This document shows, in pieces, positions 19,854 through 31,800 of a stretch of DNA of 64,000 nt. The DNA lies in assembly GCF_026745355.1 (NCBI RefSeq), contig NC_079209.1:53136090-53200089 (forward strand), read 5' to 3'. This stretch comes from Beta vulgaris subsp. vulgaris. Lineage: Eukaryota; Streptophyta; Magnoliopsida; Caryophyllales; Amaranthaceae. The notes below the pieces were generated by a model. The model worked only from the letters and a program-made list of their open reading frames with translations, made no database searches and had not been told where the DNA came from. Within the stretch, counting starts at the first letter, position 1. Every line of letters begins with the position of its first letter. The translations under genes were made by a program, and so were the position numbers.

Positions 19854-22756
19854 CTAGGTTTTGACCCGTGCAAAATGCACGGAATTTTTTATTTTTATAA
19901 ATTTTATGATTTTATGATGTTTCTCCCAAAATCATGGGGTGAATATTAGATCGTGATTTAAACTTTTTATAATCATATCATTTATGAGGAATATTTTAAA
20001 ACTGATTTATGACCCGTGCGTTTAATGACTGATGTAATTAATATTATCGTGCGACGTTGACTGAAAAAGTATTTTCTCTACCCATTGCTTCACATTGAGG
20101 ACTAAATAAAATCACAGTTCGCTACATTATTGGGATTCAATCATGCAACCACTTCTTTTCCCACTTTTTGCCATCCCTACTTTCCACATTCCCTCTCACC
20201 CCCCACTCTTTTGTTGTCTTGAGATCCCGTGATCTTTATCACAATAAAATTTCAAACCTAATGCTGTAACTCTTGATATGGCTAACTGAACCCATGCAAA
20301 TTACAAACCAAAATGGAGATTTAAAACATAGCTAGAATTATTATATTTAATTGAATCTTTCTCCTGAATTTGGGCAATATTATATTTAAATAAAATGGAG
20401 ATTTATTCGAAAAATTGCTACATTCGATCAATCGAATCTTATGTTATTAAATAAAAAAGTTCCCGTTCAATACCAAATTATTCGAAAAAAGTTATCCAAA
20501 AGTTTGACCACAGATTCATCGAACACACTTGATATTTTCGAAAAGGGAGAAAAAATGAATTTGATTGTGTTTTTATCCATTGACGTTTGATGTGTGAGAT
20601 TCAGATGTTATCTACATAAGTTTTTATATGAAGATGATGATTCATTTCTATATGTTCAAATTGAGATGGAAAAAGATAGAATTTGTATGGCAGTGAAAAC
20701 TGAGAGTTCTAAGCAAGGGTTTGTTACAGTTTGGAACTTTATTAGCAAATTAACTTAGATTTTGTTAAGATTATTATATTCGGCTTCTAGATAGAAGTAA
20801 GATTCTATGCACCTCTCTTATAATTTAAAGCTTGTAAGTTTCATACTATTTGACCCATTTTTTATTTACTTTGGAAATTAAAATATAGAATAAATTGTAT
20901 TGTCAATTATTTGTTACATGCACAATTCACCCTTTTTTCATTTTTATTGCGAGTTTGTGATTAGCTCACTGACCCAGGTCAATAATACTTGTTCCAAATG
21001 AACGGTAATATATAAAAATAAAATTTAATTTATATGTGAAAATATATTATATGACATTTTATCTTTTCTTTGAGATGAACACCTAGAAATTACGAGCTCT
21101 AAATTTCATATGTATGGTAATATTTTTTTTTAGTCGTGATTCGGTTGTTGTGAATAAACTGAATAAATATACTTCATCCGTTTCAAAGTACTCGCTACAC
21201 TTTGACTTTCACGTTTCTCGATGCACTACTTTGACTACTAATATCTTTAATCATGTATTAGAGTAAATAATAAAATTTTGATTTTATGAAATATACATTG
21301 AGACAAATCCAACAACATACATATTACATTATAACATTTGATTTTATCTAATAGTAAATATTGCATGGCCTCATTCATGAATAGTAAAATTTTCAAAGTG
21401 TAGCGAGTAATTCGAAACGGAGGAAGTATATGACTTAGTGACTTACAAACTTCACAAAGATACAACTACACTAAAATTATGGACAATAAATTTCACATAA
21501 GTTCTATATGTAATTTTAATCTTTAACCTTACATAGAGATGCCATACATTTACCAGTTAAGATAGCATATTCCTAGCGTACTTTAAATATTGCGATGTGA
21601 TATTTTGTACAATGAAAGGGGTCCCAATGTCCCATTGTTATTATACTAAACTTTAAGACATCTATCTCATGCTTGTTGTTACAATTAGGCTACCCTCCTT
21701 TAAGTTTTACAAAACTCATGAGCCAAGTAAAAGTTAACTTTTGTTGAGATTTTGTTATCTTTTCTTATCTATTTATATATTGGCTAATCCGTTTTTTAGT
21801 TGATAGTTTAATATTAGGTGTTAGTTCATAAGATGTTTATTCTTTTGTGCAAGCTAAGTGTTAGTACATAAGATGTTTATTCTTTTATGCAAGTTAAGTG
21901 TTAATACATAAGATATTTCTTTTTTGTGTTTTACATGAGGTGCTAATATCAACTATTATTGATTTTATCGTGGATTGTGTTTTGTATTGCTAATCACATT
22001 GTAACTCACTAATAATAATCATCGTTTTATGAAAAACACCGTAGTCTTTGTAATATGACGGCCCACGATTTTATAGTTTGCAATGAACTTATAATTTTGA
22101 TGGTATGGATATGTGGTCAATGATCTTATAATTTAAACTTTTTTAAATAACCTATAATACAACTTATTGTATGATTAATACGTCCCTTGGTAAACTTTAA
22201 GTTTAATATTATAATATGTTAAGACTTTTATTTTAATTTGGGTTTAAGTAGAGAGTACAACATGTTCATTTAAATAGTTGTAATACCTTAAGTAGTACCT
22301 AAAATATCAGCTTCTTTCTATAAATTTATTTCTTAATTAGTGTCAAAATATATGATTAATAACTAAAATACTGAATTTAGGAGATATAAATTTTTAATTA
22401 GTTTCTAAAACACCATATTTAGGGGATATGATTTTTTTAATTAGTGCCTAAAATATTGGATTTAGGAGATATATATTTTTTGACAGTTTTATGATGCATA
22501 AGTAAATTTTTTTTTTAAAGGACATAAGTAATTACTAATTAATAGCAATCGATTCCTAAAATTTAGTTGATTTACATTCCATAATTGAAAACTTTCTTAA
22601 ATAGCTTTCCAATTATATGCCTAAAAAAATTAATGCATAACAAAATTATTTAGAGACAAAAAATTATAAAAGATATTACAAAGGATTGACACATCAACAA
22701 TTCAATTTGCTCTTGACACATAAACAAATCCTTATTGCTTTATAGTATTATATAGA
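19854..22756 (-). mobile_element. Inner Helitron (2.9 kb, non-coding)
   Basis: On the minus strand the 5' end at 22756 reads A|TCTATATAATACTATAAAGC. The 3' end at 19854 reads CCGTGCATTTTGCACGG (perfect 7-bp stem), GTCAAAAC, CTAG|T. Insertion between A and T without duplication is as required. No Rep/helicase coding is present. A Stowaway MITE sits inside at 21172. Confidence 0.88.
21172..21426. mobile_element. Stowaway MITE inside the inner Helitron
   Basis: Ends CTTCATCCGTTTCAAAGTAC and CGAAACGGAGGAAG with the inner arms ACTCGCTACACTTTGA/TCAAAGTGTAGCGAGT, flanked by TA. 255 bases. Confidence 0.9.
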
Positions 22757-22811
22757 TATTAATAAATGAAATTTTTTCTTACCCGGGAAATAACCCGGGC
22801 CTAATAACTAG

Positions 22812-23190
22812 TATAACTTGAAATATTGCAAACCTTAAAAACAGAAGCTCAATTTTAACTCGAGCAAAAAAAAAAAAAAAAAAACTATATTATCGCTACT
22901 ACTCTATACATACATCATGTTTATATTGTCATTCATAAAAGCTAATTATCCTTAATCACACAATAAATCATATAAAAATATTATAATAGAAGTATTACAT
23001 AAGTCACATCCTTATTAAAAACATTAAAAATAGATATGAGAGATACATTACACTATAGAAAAATAATTTTTTAAAAATTTGAGAATCTTTCTTTTCTTTA
23101 ATTTCGAGGTGAGATATAAAGAAAATTAGCCTCTAAAACAGTGAAAATTTGAAAAGTTACAGTTTTAAATCCCGAGTAAAATCATAATAG
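22812..23190. other. Unassigned intergenic DNA
   Basis: AT-rich, with an A-run at 22867-22883; nothing recognised. Confidence 0.4.
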
Positions 23191-23194
23191 ACAG

Positions 23195-23630
23195 AATTTT
23201 TTATTGGAAAAAACCTATTATTTTGTTGGAAAAGACCTAATAAAAATTTTATTTTGTTAAAAAAAACCTATTATAATACTTCCCTCTAGACCTCAACTTT
23301 TTCCAACCAAAATGTCACTTTTCTATAGTTGACTTTTCTTCCCCGCCTTTTCTCATTAAATGGGACTAAACTATTTTTTTCTATCCTATTCCTTTAGCCC
23401 AACCAAACCCTTTCCTCTTGCTTCCCATTTTAAGGAATTAGGATTAAAAAAAATTGGTTCCATTTAATGAGAGAGGAAGGGGAAGAAAAAACAATGTTGG
23501 ACGGAATATTTTGGGGTGGTTTTAAGTAACAAAGAGAACTATTATAAGATGTCTTTTTCAACAAAAGAAAATTTATTAGGTCTTTCTCAATGAAATAGTT
23601 ATTTTAATAGATCTTTCTCAACAAAAAATT
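23195..23630. mobile_element. Long inverted-repeat element, periodic arms
   Basis: Left arm: AATTTTTTATTGGAAAAAACC, then two more TTTTGTT(A/G)(A/G)AAAAnACCTA units. The right arm reversed gives GAATTTTTTGTTGAGAAAG with the same period of about 30-35 bases. The centre has CTCATTAAATGGGA...TTCCATTTAATGAGAG, a second palindrome. No clear duplication. Mutator-type by resemblance to the element at 38603. Confidence 0.55.
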
Positions 23631-25480
23631 CCAACAGATAAATATCAGTGCTACCACTTTCAATTATGTAAATCTGAAGTATAAAGCAATGAACTTTGGT
23701 GGGCTATCTTTCTTCCTCACTTCCCTATCCTTCAAAAAGAAAGAATTGACCAATACACCAAATTTCATGTGATCCTCGTTTAGCCACAAGCATTTCAGAC
23801 CTCATTTGTTCTTACTTCTTCCATGAAAACAATAACATTGTCAACAATGGACCAATACACCAAATTTCATGTGATCCTTGTTCTTATATCTTCCCTGCAT
23901 ATTCCACCAGCCCTAAGACCACTTTTCCTAGTGCTATTAACTTATTGCCAAATGCACAAATCAAATGTGTCACACTCCTCTAAATCGTGCCGACAATTAC
24001 AAATGATAGCAGGAAAATACACAATTATGGTACGGACTAAATATCTAACACTTCATTGTCATTACAGAACCACCTTGAAGACACTGCTTGTCTTTTTCTC
24101 CTTTTTTCAGAATATGGAAAAAAATGGAAAACAACAAAAAGTCAAAAAAATTATCTTACAAGAAGAAGCAAAAACATTATAAACATTACCCAATGTGAAA
24201 ACAGAAACAAAGGTCTTCGTTCGAGGGCATGGTAGTCCTAGTTCCATAACAGCACAAATTATAGAGATCCATGAAAGAAAATTACAGGAGAAACAGCGCA
24301 CACTGTGAAGTTGCTGAGGTAAAAACCCTGACCTTTTGTGTATTGGACTTCTAATTGAATAATGCTTATGTGGTGATGCCTCTATCATGATATACTTGAA
24401 CACATCTTCAATCGAGCATACTATCTTCAAAAGTGACAAAAAGCATAGTTAACCTGGAATTTTAGTGCCAGCATCTTACACAAACTATGTTACTCGTATT
24501 TGGCATTTTTACTGCCACACAATACGACAAAGATATATCAGTATTATGATACATACCCAATACTTGATCCTACAATCAGACATATTGTAGTTACTGCTGC
24601 TGTGAGTTGTTGAGGACAAGCTACAGAAAGGGAAGAAGATGGCAATAAAACATACTTTGATGCACATTAAACTTATCCTAAAGACTACTTTTCAACCTTA
24701 TTTACTATTCCCTCCGTCCCTTGGTATTCCCACACTACATGACTGTGTATGTTGGCTAAGAGTCATAGAATATGCATATTTTCACATCTAGGATATAAAT
24801 TCATAAATCTGCTACACACTTGACCCTCTATTTTACAAAAGTTTAATCACTTTTTTTTTGGTGCGTTTCACAAAAATTTATCACTTCTTTTTTTTCTATT
24901 TTGGGTATAATGCCTAGCATAACTTTTTACTTTATTACTCACATCTCCTTATTTATAATTGATTCTCTCCTTAAAGGCTTAAACCCACCTTTTCCATTTC
25001 TCCCACCAAGTTATCCCGTATTTCCTTGGTTTTTGTGAGAAAAGAAGTGAGTAACTTTTTTAACACTTTGATGCCCGTTAAACTAACCTTAGAGACTACA
25101 TTTCACCCTTGAAAAATTATGTCCTTGTTGCCTTAGCTTCTCATGTCATAGCTACCTTTCAAATAGCCAAGTCAATATCATAACATTAACTTCTTAACGA
25201 ACCCTTCCTTATCCGTATGCCAGTCAAAACTCAAATGTATATACATATCAGATTTTGAAAAAGAGATGATCAGAAATTCCTCAAAAAATTACAAACAATT
25301 TATGGAGTTGGAGAGGCCTGCCTGTACAAAGGAGACAGCAACTTGCTTAACGGATGGGCATGGAAAGTGGGATCAGGAAAAATAATTTGACGGCGGTTTA
25401 TAAATCCCGTGAAATTGCAAGTGGCTGTCAATGATATGCAACTTTAAACTGACTGACACGCACGTACGCAAACACAAAAT
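23631..25480. other. Intergenic DNA 3' of the acetyltransferase gene
   Basis: Contains a repeated GACCAATACACCAAATTTCA (23748 and 23849), one Stowaway-like end near 24711 (CCCTCCGTCCCTTGGTATTC) without a partner, and a minus-strand open stretch at 24107-24439 that I cannot identify. No gene can be supported. Confidence 0.4.
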
Positions 25481-25481
25481 A

Positions 25482-25484
<3 letters not shown>

Positions 25485-25529
<45 letters not shown>
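25485..25529. repeat. (AT)n microsatellite
   Basis: Uninterrupted AT dinucleotides, about 22 units, 320 bases downstream of the stop of the acetyltransferase read against its orientation. Confidence 0.97.
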
Positions 25530-25531
<2 letters not shown>

Positions 25532-25846
25532 TGCAAGATTTCAAACATGCCGCACATCATAAGATTCAAAGAAAAATCCATGTTAAGAATAAGATATTAT
25601 TCTGAGACTGCAAAGTAAAGCAACAACAGGTTAAAAAGGTGAACTTAATCTACCAATTGATCTGCAATAAATAATAATGATGCAGCATTTACTATACAGC
25701 AATCCAAGGATTATGGACACTTCATATACTGTACAGTTTGACTACATATATACTTGTCCTTTCAGATATACACAAAAGAATGTAAGTATATGAACTGCAA
25801 AGATATCAAAAGATATCAGCATAAGAGCATAACCTGGGTATAGAGT

Positions 25847-28800
25847 TTACAAGTTGTGTGGATTTGGTAAACCATACCAAAGAATGATTCTTCTTGGCCT
25901 GTTTGAAAACCTGGCCTGCCATGCCGGTTCTTCACTTTCATAGGTGAAACCGCTCTTCATATACAGATTTTTTGCCGACTCATTGTCAACAGCAACATGA
26001 ACATATAGATCAGTAATGCCTAAAAGTAAAGTCCAAATATCATGTTATTCATGGAATAGAATAAGCAGTAAAATAAAACATTACAATATCATGAGAGTTC
26101 AATTTAGTGACAAGAAAGCAGGAGACATGTAACAAGCCCTAAAACATGCATTCTTACTTGTACATAACACACTCATAAAAAGAGTAAAAACCATTACCAA
26201 AAGAAACTTAATAAAGTTCATATTCAAACGTGAAGCATATTTACCATATTATAGTTGGCACCACCAAAATAAGGCTACGATACATCTATACCCATAAAAG
26301 AAAAGCTAAGCATATTGTCACCAGAACCCAAACATACCCACAATTCCCACCCATCCAGCCCTGGAAAAAAGAAGCAAAACAAACACACAAAGGAGGATAA
26401 AAAAGAGAAACCCCAGATATAGGGATGAAGATGCAATAGAAAAGGAAAAGGATATAAAAAGAGAGTCTGACTATAAGTCGTATACAAAGGATCAATGTGC
26501 TAGACACCTTGCATTTTAGTAATCTAGCTTCAAGACAATAATGCTAGAAACTGAAATCCTGGTCACTGAGGAGGAACTTAGATACTATACTTTCTAATTC
26601 TGTGCTAATACATGTGAACCAGTATATATAATCAATATTCATGAGATAAACCTGTCTAGAAGCAAAAATTTAATCTGAATCATAGATTAAGGCTTAAAGC
26701 TAAAAGTAGTCTGTCGGACCTTTTACAGGAAATAGGAAGCCTTAAGACTTTAATATCTTCTTTTGGTGTGTTAAGCAGCACTGTTCCAGCAGGCCAAGGG
26801 GCCCTAACCCCATTTTCAATACCCAGCAAGCCCAAGACAATTGATCCTGTGATGCTAAAACTCCTAAGTCCTACCCCTAGGGCATTCATGAAAAGTGGGA
26901 CAGCCAGAAGACCAGGATTCAAAGCCAGTCAAGATAAAGAGGAGGCAGCCTCCAACCCTTTGAGCTAAGAGCTATGTAGATTGGCTTAAGCTCAATACTG
27001 CACAGACCACAGTAATTAGAAAGTGATCAGATTTCAAACATCTTTGTGAAACTGATTTCTCTGTTTCAGCCTCCACCCATCACACTTTACAAGAATAAAA
27101 CAAGGCCCAGCCCAAACAAACCCAAGAATAAAATTCCTCAGCTGCAGATGCATAAATTAAATCCAAAAAAAAAAAGAATCAACTAAAGATGTAGATGGTC
27201 GTTCAGTCGTTTGTCATCCCCCTATTTTTCTTCAATAATTATACTTGTACATTGATGTAGAGAGCCAGGGAAGCGAAGTGGTAGTTCAACAGTTGACATC
27301 AATTAAACTATCAAAACGAATGAAATACTTTTGGTAAATATGGATAAAGTAAATAGTTGTAAATCATCAGCCATCAGTTACATAGACAGTACCCCATTCT
27401 GCAGCAACACTCTTTGCTTTTGAAACGAGAGCATAACCCAATCCATTTCTGTGCAATTCCTTGGCTACACAGACGTTGCTCAAATAAGCCCTCGCAAAAT
27501 CAGATCCAATACCCTGGCAAGTAAAAGTGGGGCAGAATTCAAAAACTATCAAATAATACAGTAAGAAAGTACTTCCATAATCATCAATAAAACATACAAC
27601 GTCATTTATCACTAGAGATGATTCATTATTGTCAGATACAAAGCATTGCAGCTGCAAAAACCAATAGCATTCTAACTTCACCTGCAGCAACTAAGTATGA
27701 CGCAACATCACCCACCTCATCTACCACGAATTTAGATATTCATTGACTCTTCAAACATAGTACTACATATCAACAAAGCAAGAAAAACAGCACCTCCTCT
27801 TTTTTTTCTATCTTTAAGAAATTTCACAGGATACCATGCTACTTCAGCAAAATCTACATATATCCTTCTATCTGTACACCATATATCCCACCATATATCC
27901 CTAAAAAGACAATGCATGAAATATCAGCAGTTGAACAGGTCATTTATATGTAAACATCACTTCAATGCACTACTTGCTATAAAGATTAGGGATTAGTTAG
28001 TTAAGGACTAACAAGGTCTAATAAGTTCAGATTAGTCCACTTTAGCAAGAATAAGGGGGCGTTTGGTTAGGGGGTTACAAGAAAGAGAAAGGGAATTAGT
28101 TGATTCCATTCCCTTAAAAATTGTTTGGATTAGGGGTTTTGTTTCCCCTCTTTTCCCCTCCATTACCCCAAATCCCTCAATTTTGATTCCCCATTACCCC
28201 CTCCACTTAGAAATGGGGGAATGGAAAACCCTTGACCATCACCTTTAACCACAACCACTTTGCCACCGGAACCACCACCCTAGAACCCCTCCACCGGAAA
28301 CCACCACTCCACCACCATCAACCCGAAACCACCACCCCACCACCGATCCACACCCGAAACCACCACCCCACCATCACCGATCCACACCCGAAACCACCAA
28401 AGGCACCGCCGGAAACAAACACACCTCTACCCGAAAAACCACCACATCCACATGAAAACCACCACCTTCCATGGAAACACCTTTCCCTTGCCGAAAAACT
28501 CTAGATCTACAAGTGAGGAGGAAAGAGAAAAGATTTACCGCAAAAATCAGTGGCCGCGAAGGGAAGGAGAAGGGGCGACGGAGGAGGGGAAGGGGCGGCG
28601 CGCCGGCGACAGGGAAGGGGAAGAGCGACGGCGGCGGCGACGGGGAGGGGAAGGTGGAGGAGGGGAAAAGTTGGTAGTTTTACATGGGTGGTGGTAGTTT
28701 TAGGGGAAAAGTTGTGGTGGTGGGAAATACTAGGGTTTCCTTTGATAATATCTAAACAACCAACTTTGAAAATCAAAGGGTAAACCTTTCCATTCTCCTT

Positions 28801-31800
28801 GTAACCCTTTCTCAAATCCTTTCCCTTTCCACTCAACCAACCAAACGCCCCCTAAAGTCTGACACTCTTATAGAATAAGTGCAAATAAGGTTTAATAAAG
28901 ACTAAAAGTTTTGATAAGTTCAGTTAAGTTAAGATAAACAAAAATAGTTGAATAGAACAGGCATAAATAGCAAGATAAATCAAGCAATCTAACTTAGAAC
29001 AACATGGTAGCCACACAAAATTCCATAATTTGTAGCAATATATTATTTACCTATTGTTGCCTCCTTAATTGCTGCGCGCCCAAAACCGCCGCAATAGGCC
29101 ACTTTTTGACCGCATCAATAAGCAATTATTCTACTAGTGATAAGTCTTATGTTGTACTACCTCCGTTCTTTTTTAGTTGCAACGTTTGACAAATTGCACT
29201 ATTCATGTTCTCTTATTTGACCACATTTATTGATTTATATGTTAAACAAAATATAGTCATGTGGGGTCTTGTTTGATTCGTTTCGATGTAAGCTTTCATA
29301 ATATCAAATTTTTATAATTTTTACTTACATACAATTAGAGATAAAACGATTTGAAATTGTACATTGGCAAGCGTGAAAGTCAAAACGTTGCAATTAAATA
29401 AAAACAGAGATAGTATGATTTATCCAAATCCTAACAAAATTATTTGAAAATCCAAGATAAATATTCCCTCAGTCCAATAATAGTTTGAAGACTTTTCTAT
29501 GGTTATTCAAGAATAATTTAAACACTTCCATTTTTGGTATGTTAGCACTATTTATTGTTTATTCATCCGCTATTCGATTTCTTTTAAAGAATCAAACTCT
29601 CTCACAATTTAATAAAAACAATACTTCACTATCTCATATCACATCTACTTGACCATTTAATAATATAGCATATGACAACCACATTGTAAATTATTACTTT
29701 AAATTATGTATCCCAACAAGTGTCCATATATTTTGGGATTGATAGAATACCTTTTCATAAAATAAGTTTGGTACAGCGGATACGCCATAAGTATGATATG
29801 TGTTAATTTATAATATCAATTTCATAAAACTTCAAAATTGAACTTTGACCGTGTTGTGAATCATGAGTTCACCACATAAACTTCCATTGTTATGTGATGA
29901 AGAAAAGATCTTCCAAAATCATCCAAATCCAGAAGTAAAATATATCATAATGTCCACAATTGTATAGAAGAAAGGTAGAAATTATGTAATGTCAAATTCT
30001 AGATCCCCATGTGTTCCAGATACCCATATAGTGAGGTTCATTTGTATTTCTAGAACCAACCAACGACACATTTCCATTGCCTTTATAACACCAAGTCTTC
30101 CAATTTCTTCAGCAGATTAAGATTATTTTCTTCCCATTTAAAACATCTCGTCTTTTTATCAAAAAGATCTCTTCTTCCATTAACTGTCTGGAGCCAAGCA
30201 AATCCAATATCTTAAATTGGAAAACATTACACGAGAACCAAACCAGTAGAATCAGAAACTACATAGCCTACAGGCTTGAGGATAGCTTATCAAAAGTGGA
30301 GATAAAAAGAGCTAGTATAGTAACAGTAAGAAATAGAAAGTACATTCAAGCAAATTACTGCTGCTTCACAACATATAATTAGTTAGACATGATGAGTGGG
30401 TAAACACAAGCAAGAGGAATTTTCTCACAGTATGAAAAGACAACCAAAAATTTAGATACCTGGGGCCTCATCCCTGTCACCTCATCAGGAAGCCTCAGAC
30501 ATTGATTTAGATCAAGTGTCCCAACCACAACTCTGAATCCGCCATCATCAGATAACTATAAATATTGAGATAAATCAATATAAATCACAAATGCAAGTGA
30601 AAATGCAGCTTTTTAATATGTTTCATAGAGACAGGAGAGTCGAGAAAAAAGACTGGAAAAGCCATAAGCTAAACATCGTATGACATTGATTCTAATGGAC
30701 CAAATAAAGCGGCTTATTTAACTGTCTGCCCTCTAATTCAATGTAAAGTCCGACAAAGATAGTAAAAGTTCCTATTATAAGCTGTGTCCCCAAATAAGGT
30801 TAAAATTGCAGCTGATCTGGCATAAGTACTGTAAATGTGAAAAATAAAAAAAGGTAGACAAAGCAATGAATACATAAAACTAACTTCGTGTCATGTAGGA
30901 CTGTAGGAGGTACCAAAAAGTGCTTGTAGGTTGGATAAAGGATCAAGTGAGAACAGTGAATCTATTACTATAAAGCTAAGGTTGTGTAATGAACTGGATA
31001 TTTGGAGATTTTGGACAGTAAAATAAAAGAAGATAAAGATGATTTTGATTACTTAAAATGGAAATTACAGAAAATAAAGATAGATTATCAAGTTTTCGAG
31101 TGACTTGACACACTCCCAAAGCGTACCACTAAATGAACTCTCAATAATTTTCTTCATACCCCTTTCCTATCACTAATCCCCTATATTTATAGAGCTAACT
31201 TACTTACTCCCCAAGCCAATCTAATCATATTGTAACCCATATTACCCCTCCCCCCTAAACCAATCTATTACAAGTTACCCACTCAAATCCCTCTTTAAAA
31301 GCATGGGCCACGGGGTAATGTTGATGTTGATGAATAAGCACATCCATGTTTGCTGAAGATGGAGAATGTATAACAGTATAACACATCAGCATGAGTAGTT
31401 TAGGCCAAGTCTTTCACTAAAGATGCTGACTTAGAAGTCCCCCAAGACCTCATTGTAACTTGATTCAGATGTTCCTGTTCACAATGAAAGTAAACGATAT
31501 TGATCCTCCATTGAATAATCAAGTTCTCAAACTAAAGAACAGCTATATCAACTATCAAAGGCCATCAATATGCTGTGGTCACACCAAAGGCCATCAATAT
31601 GCTGTGGTCACACCAGTCAGTACTCAGTAATGACTATCATTCTATCACAACCTCGTGGGAAGAGCCTTATTCAAGTAAACCATATTCACCAAGTAACTTA
31701 AAGATCCAAAACAGTTAAACACTTCAACCAGCAACTAAAACCATAGAATCCACTGTTCTTCACAATAACATATAATTCAATCTCAAAACAATTATGTTTT

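Larger units (their letters stand above)
19645..22811 (+). mobile_element. Outer Helitron, split by an inner Helitron
   Basis: Starts A|TCTATACAAATATATTAAAA at 19645. Ends with the hairpin CCCGGGAAATAACCCGGG, eight bases, then CTAG|T at 22811. Without the 2,903-bp inner element its body is only 264 bases (19645-19853 plus 22757-22811). The left part carries a tRNA-like stretch on the minus strand (TACCCTAGTGGTTAAAAC...GGTATCGGGATCAAAC). Confidence 0.8.

Noticed and set aside
28232..28836. Pro/Thr-rich and Gly/Arg-rich frames on both strands
   Set aside because: Low-complexity by-products of the C-rich and GGC-rich interior of a MITE.
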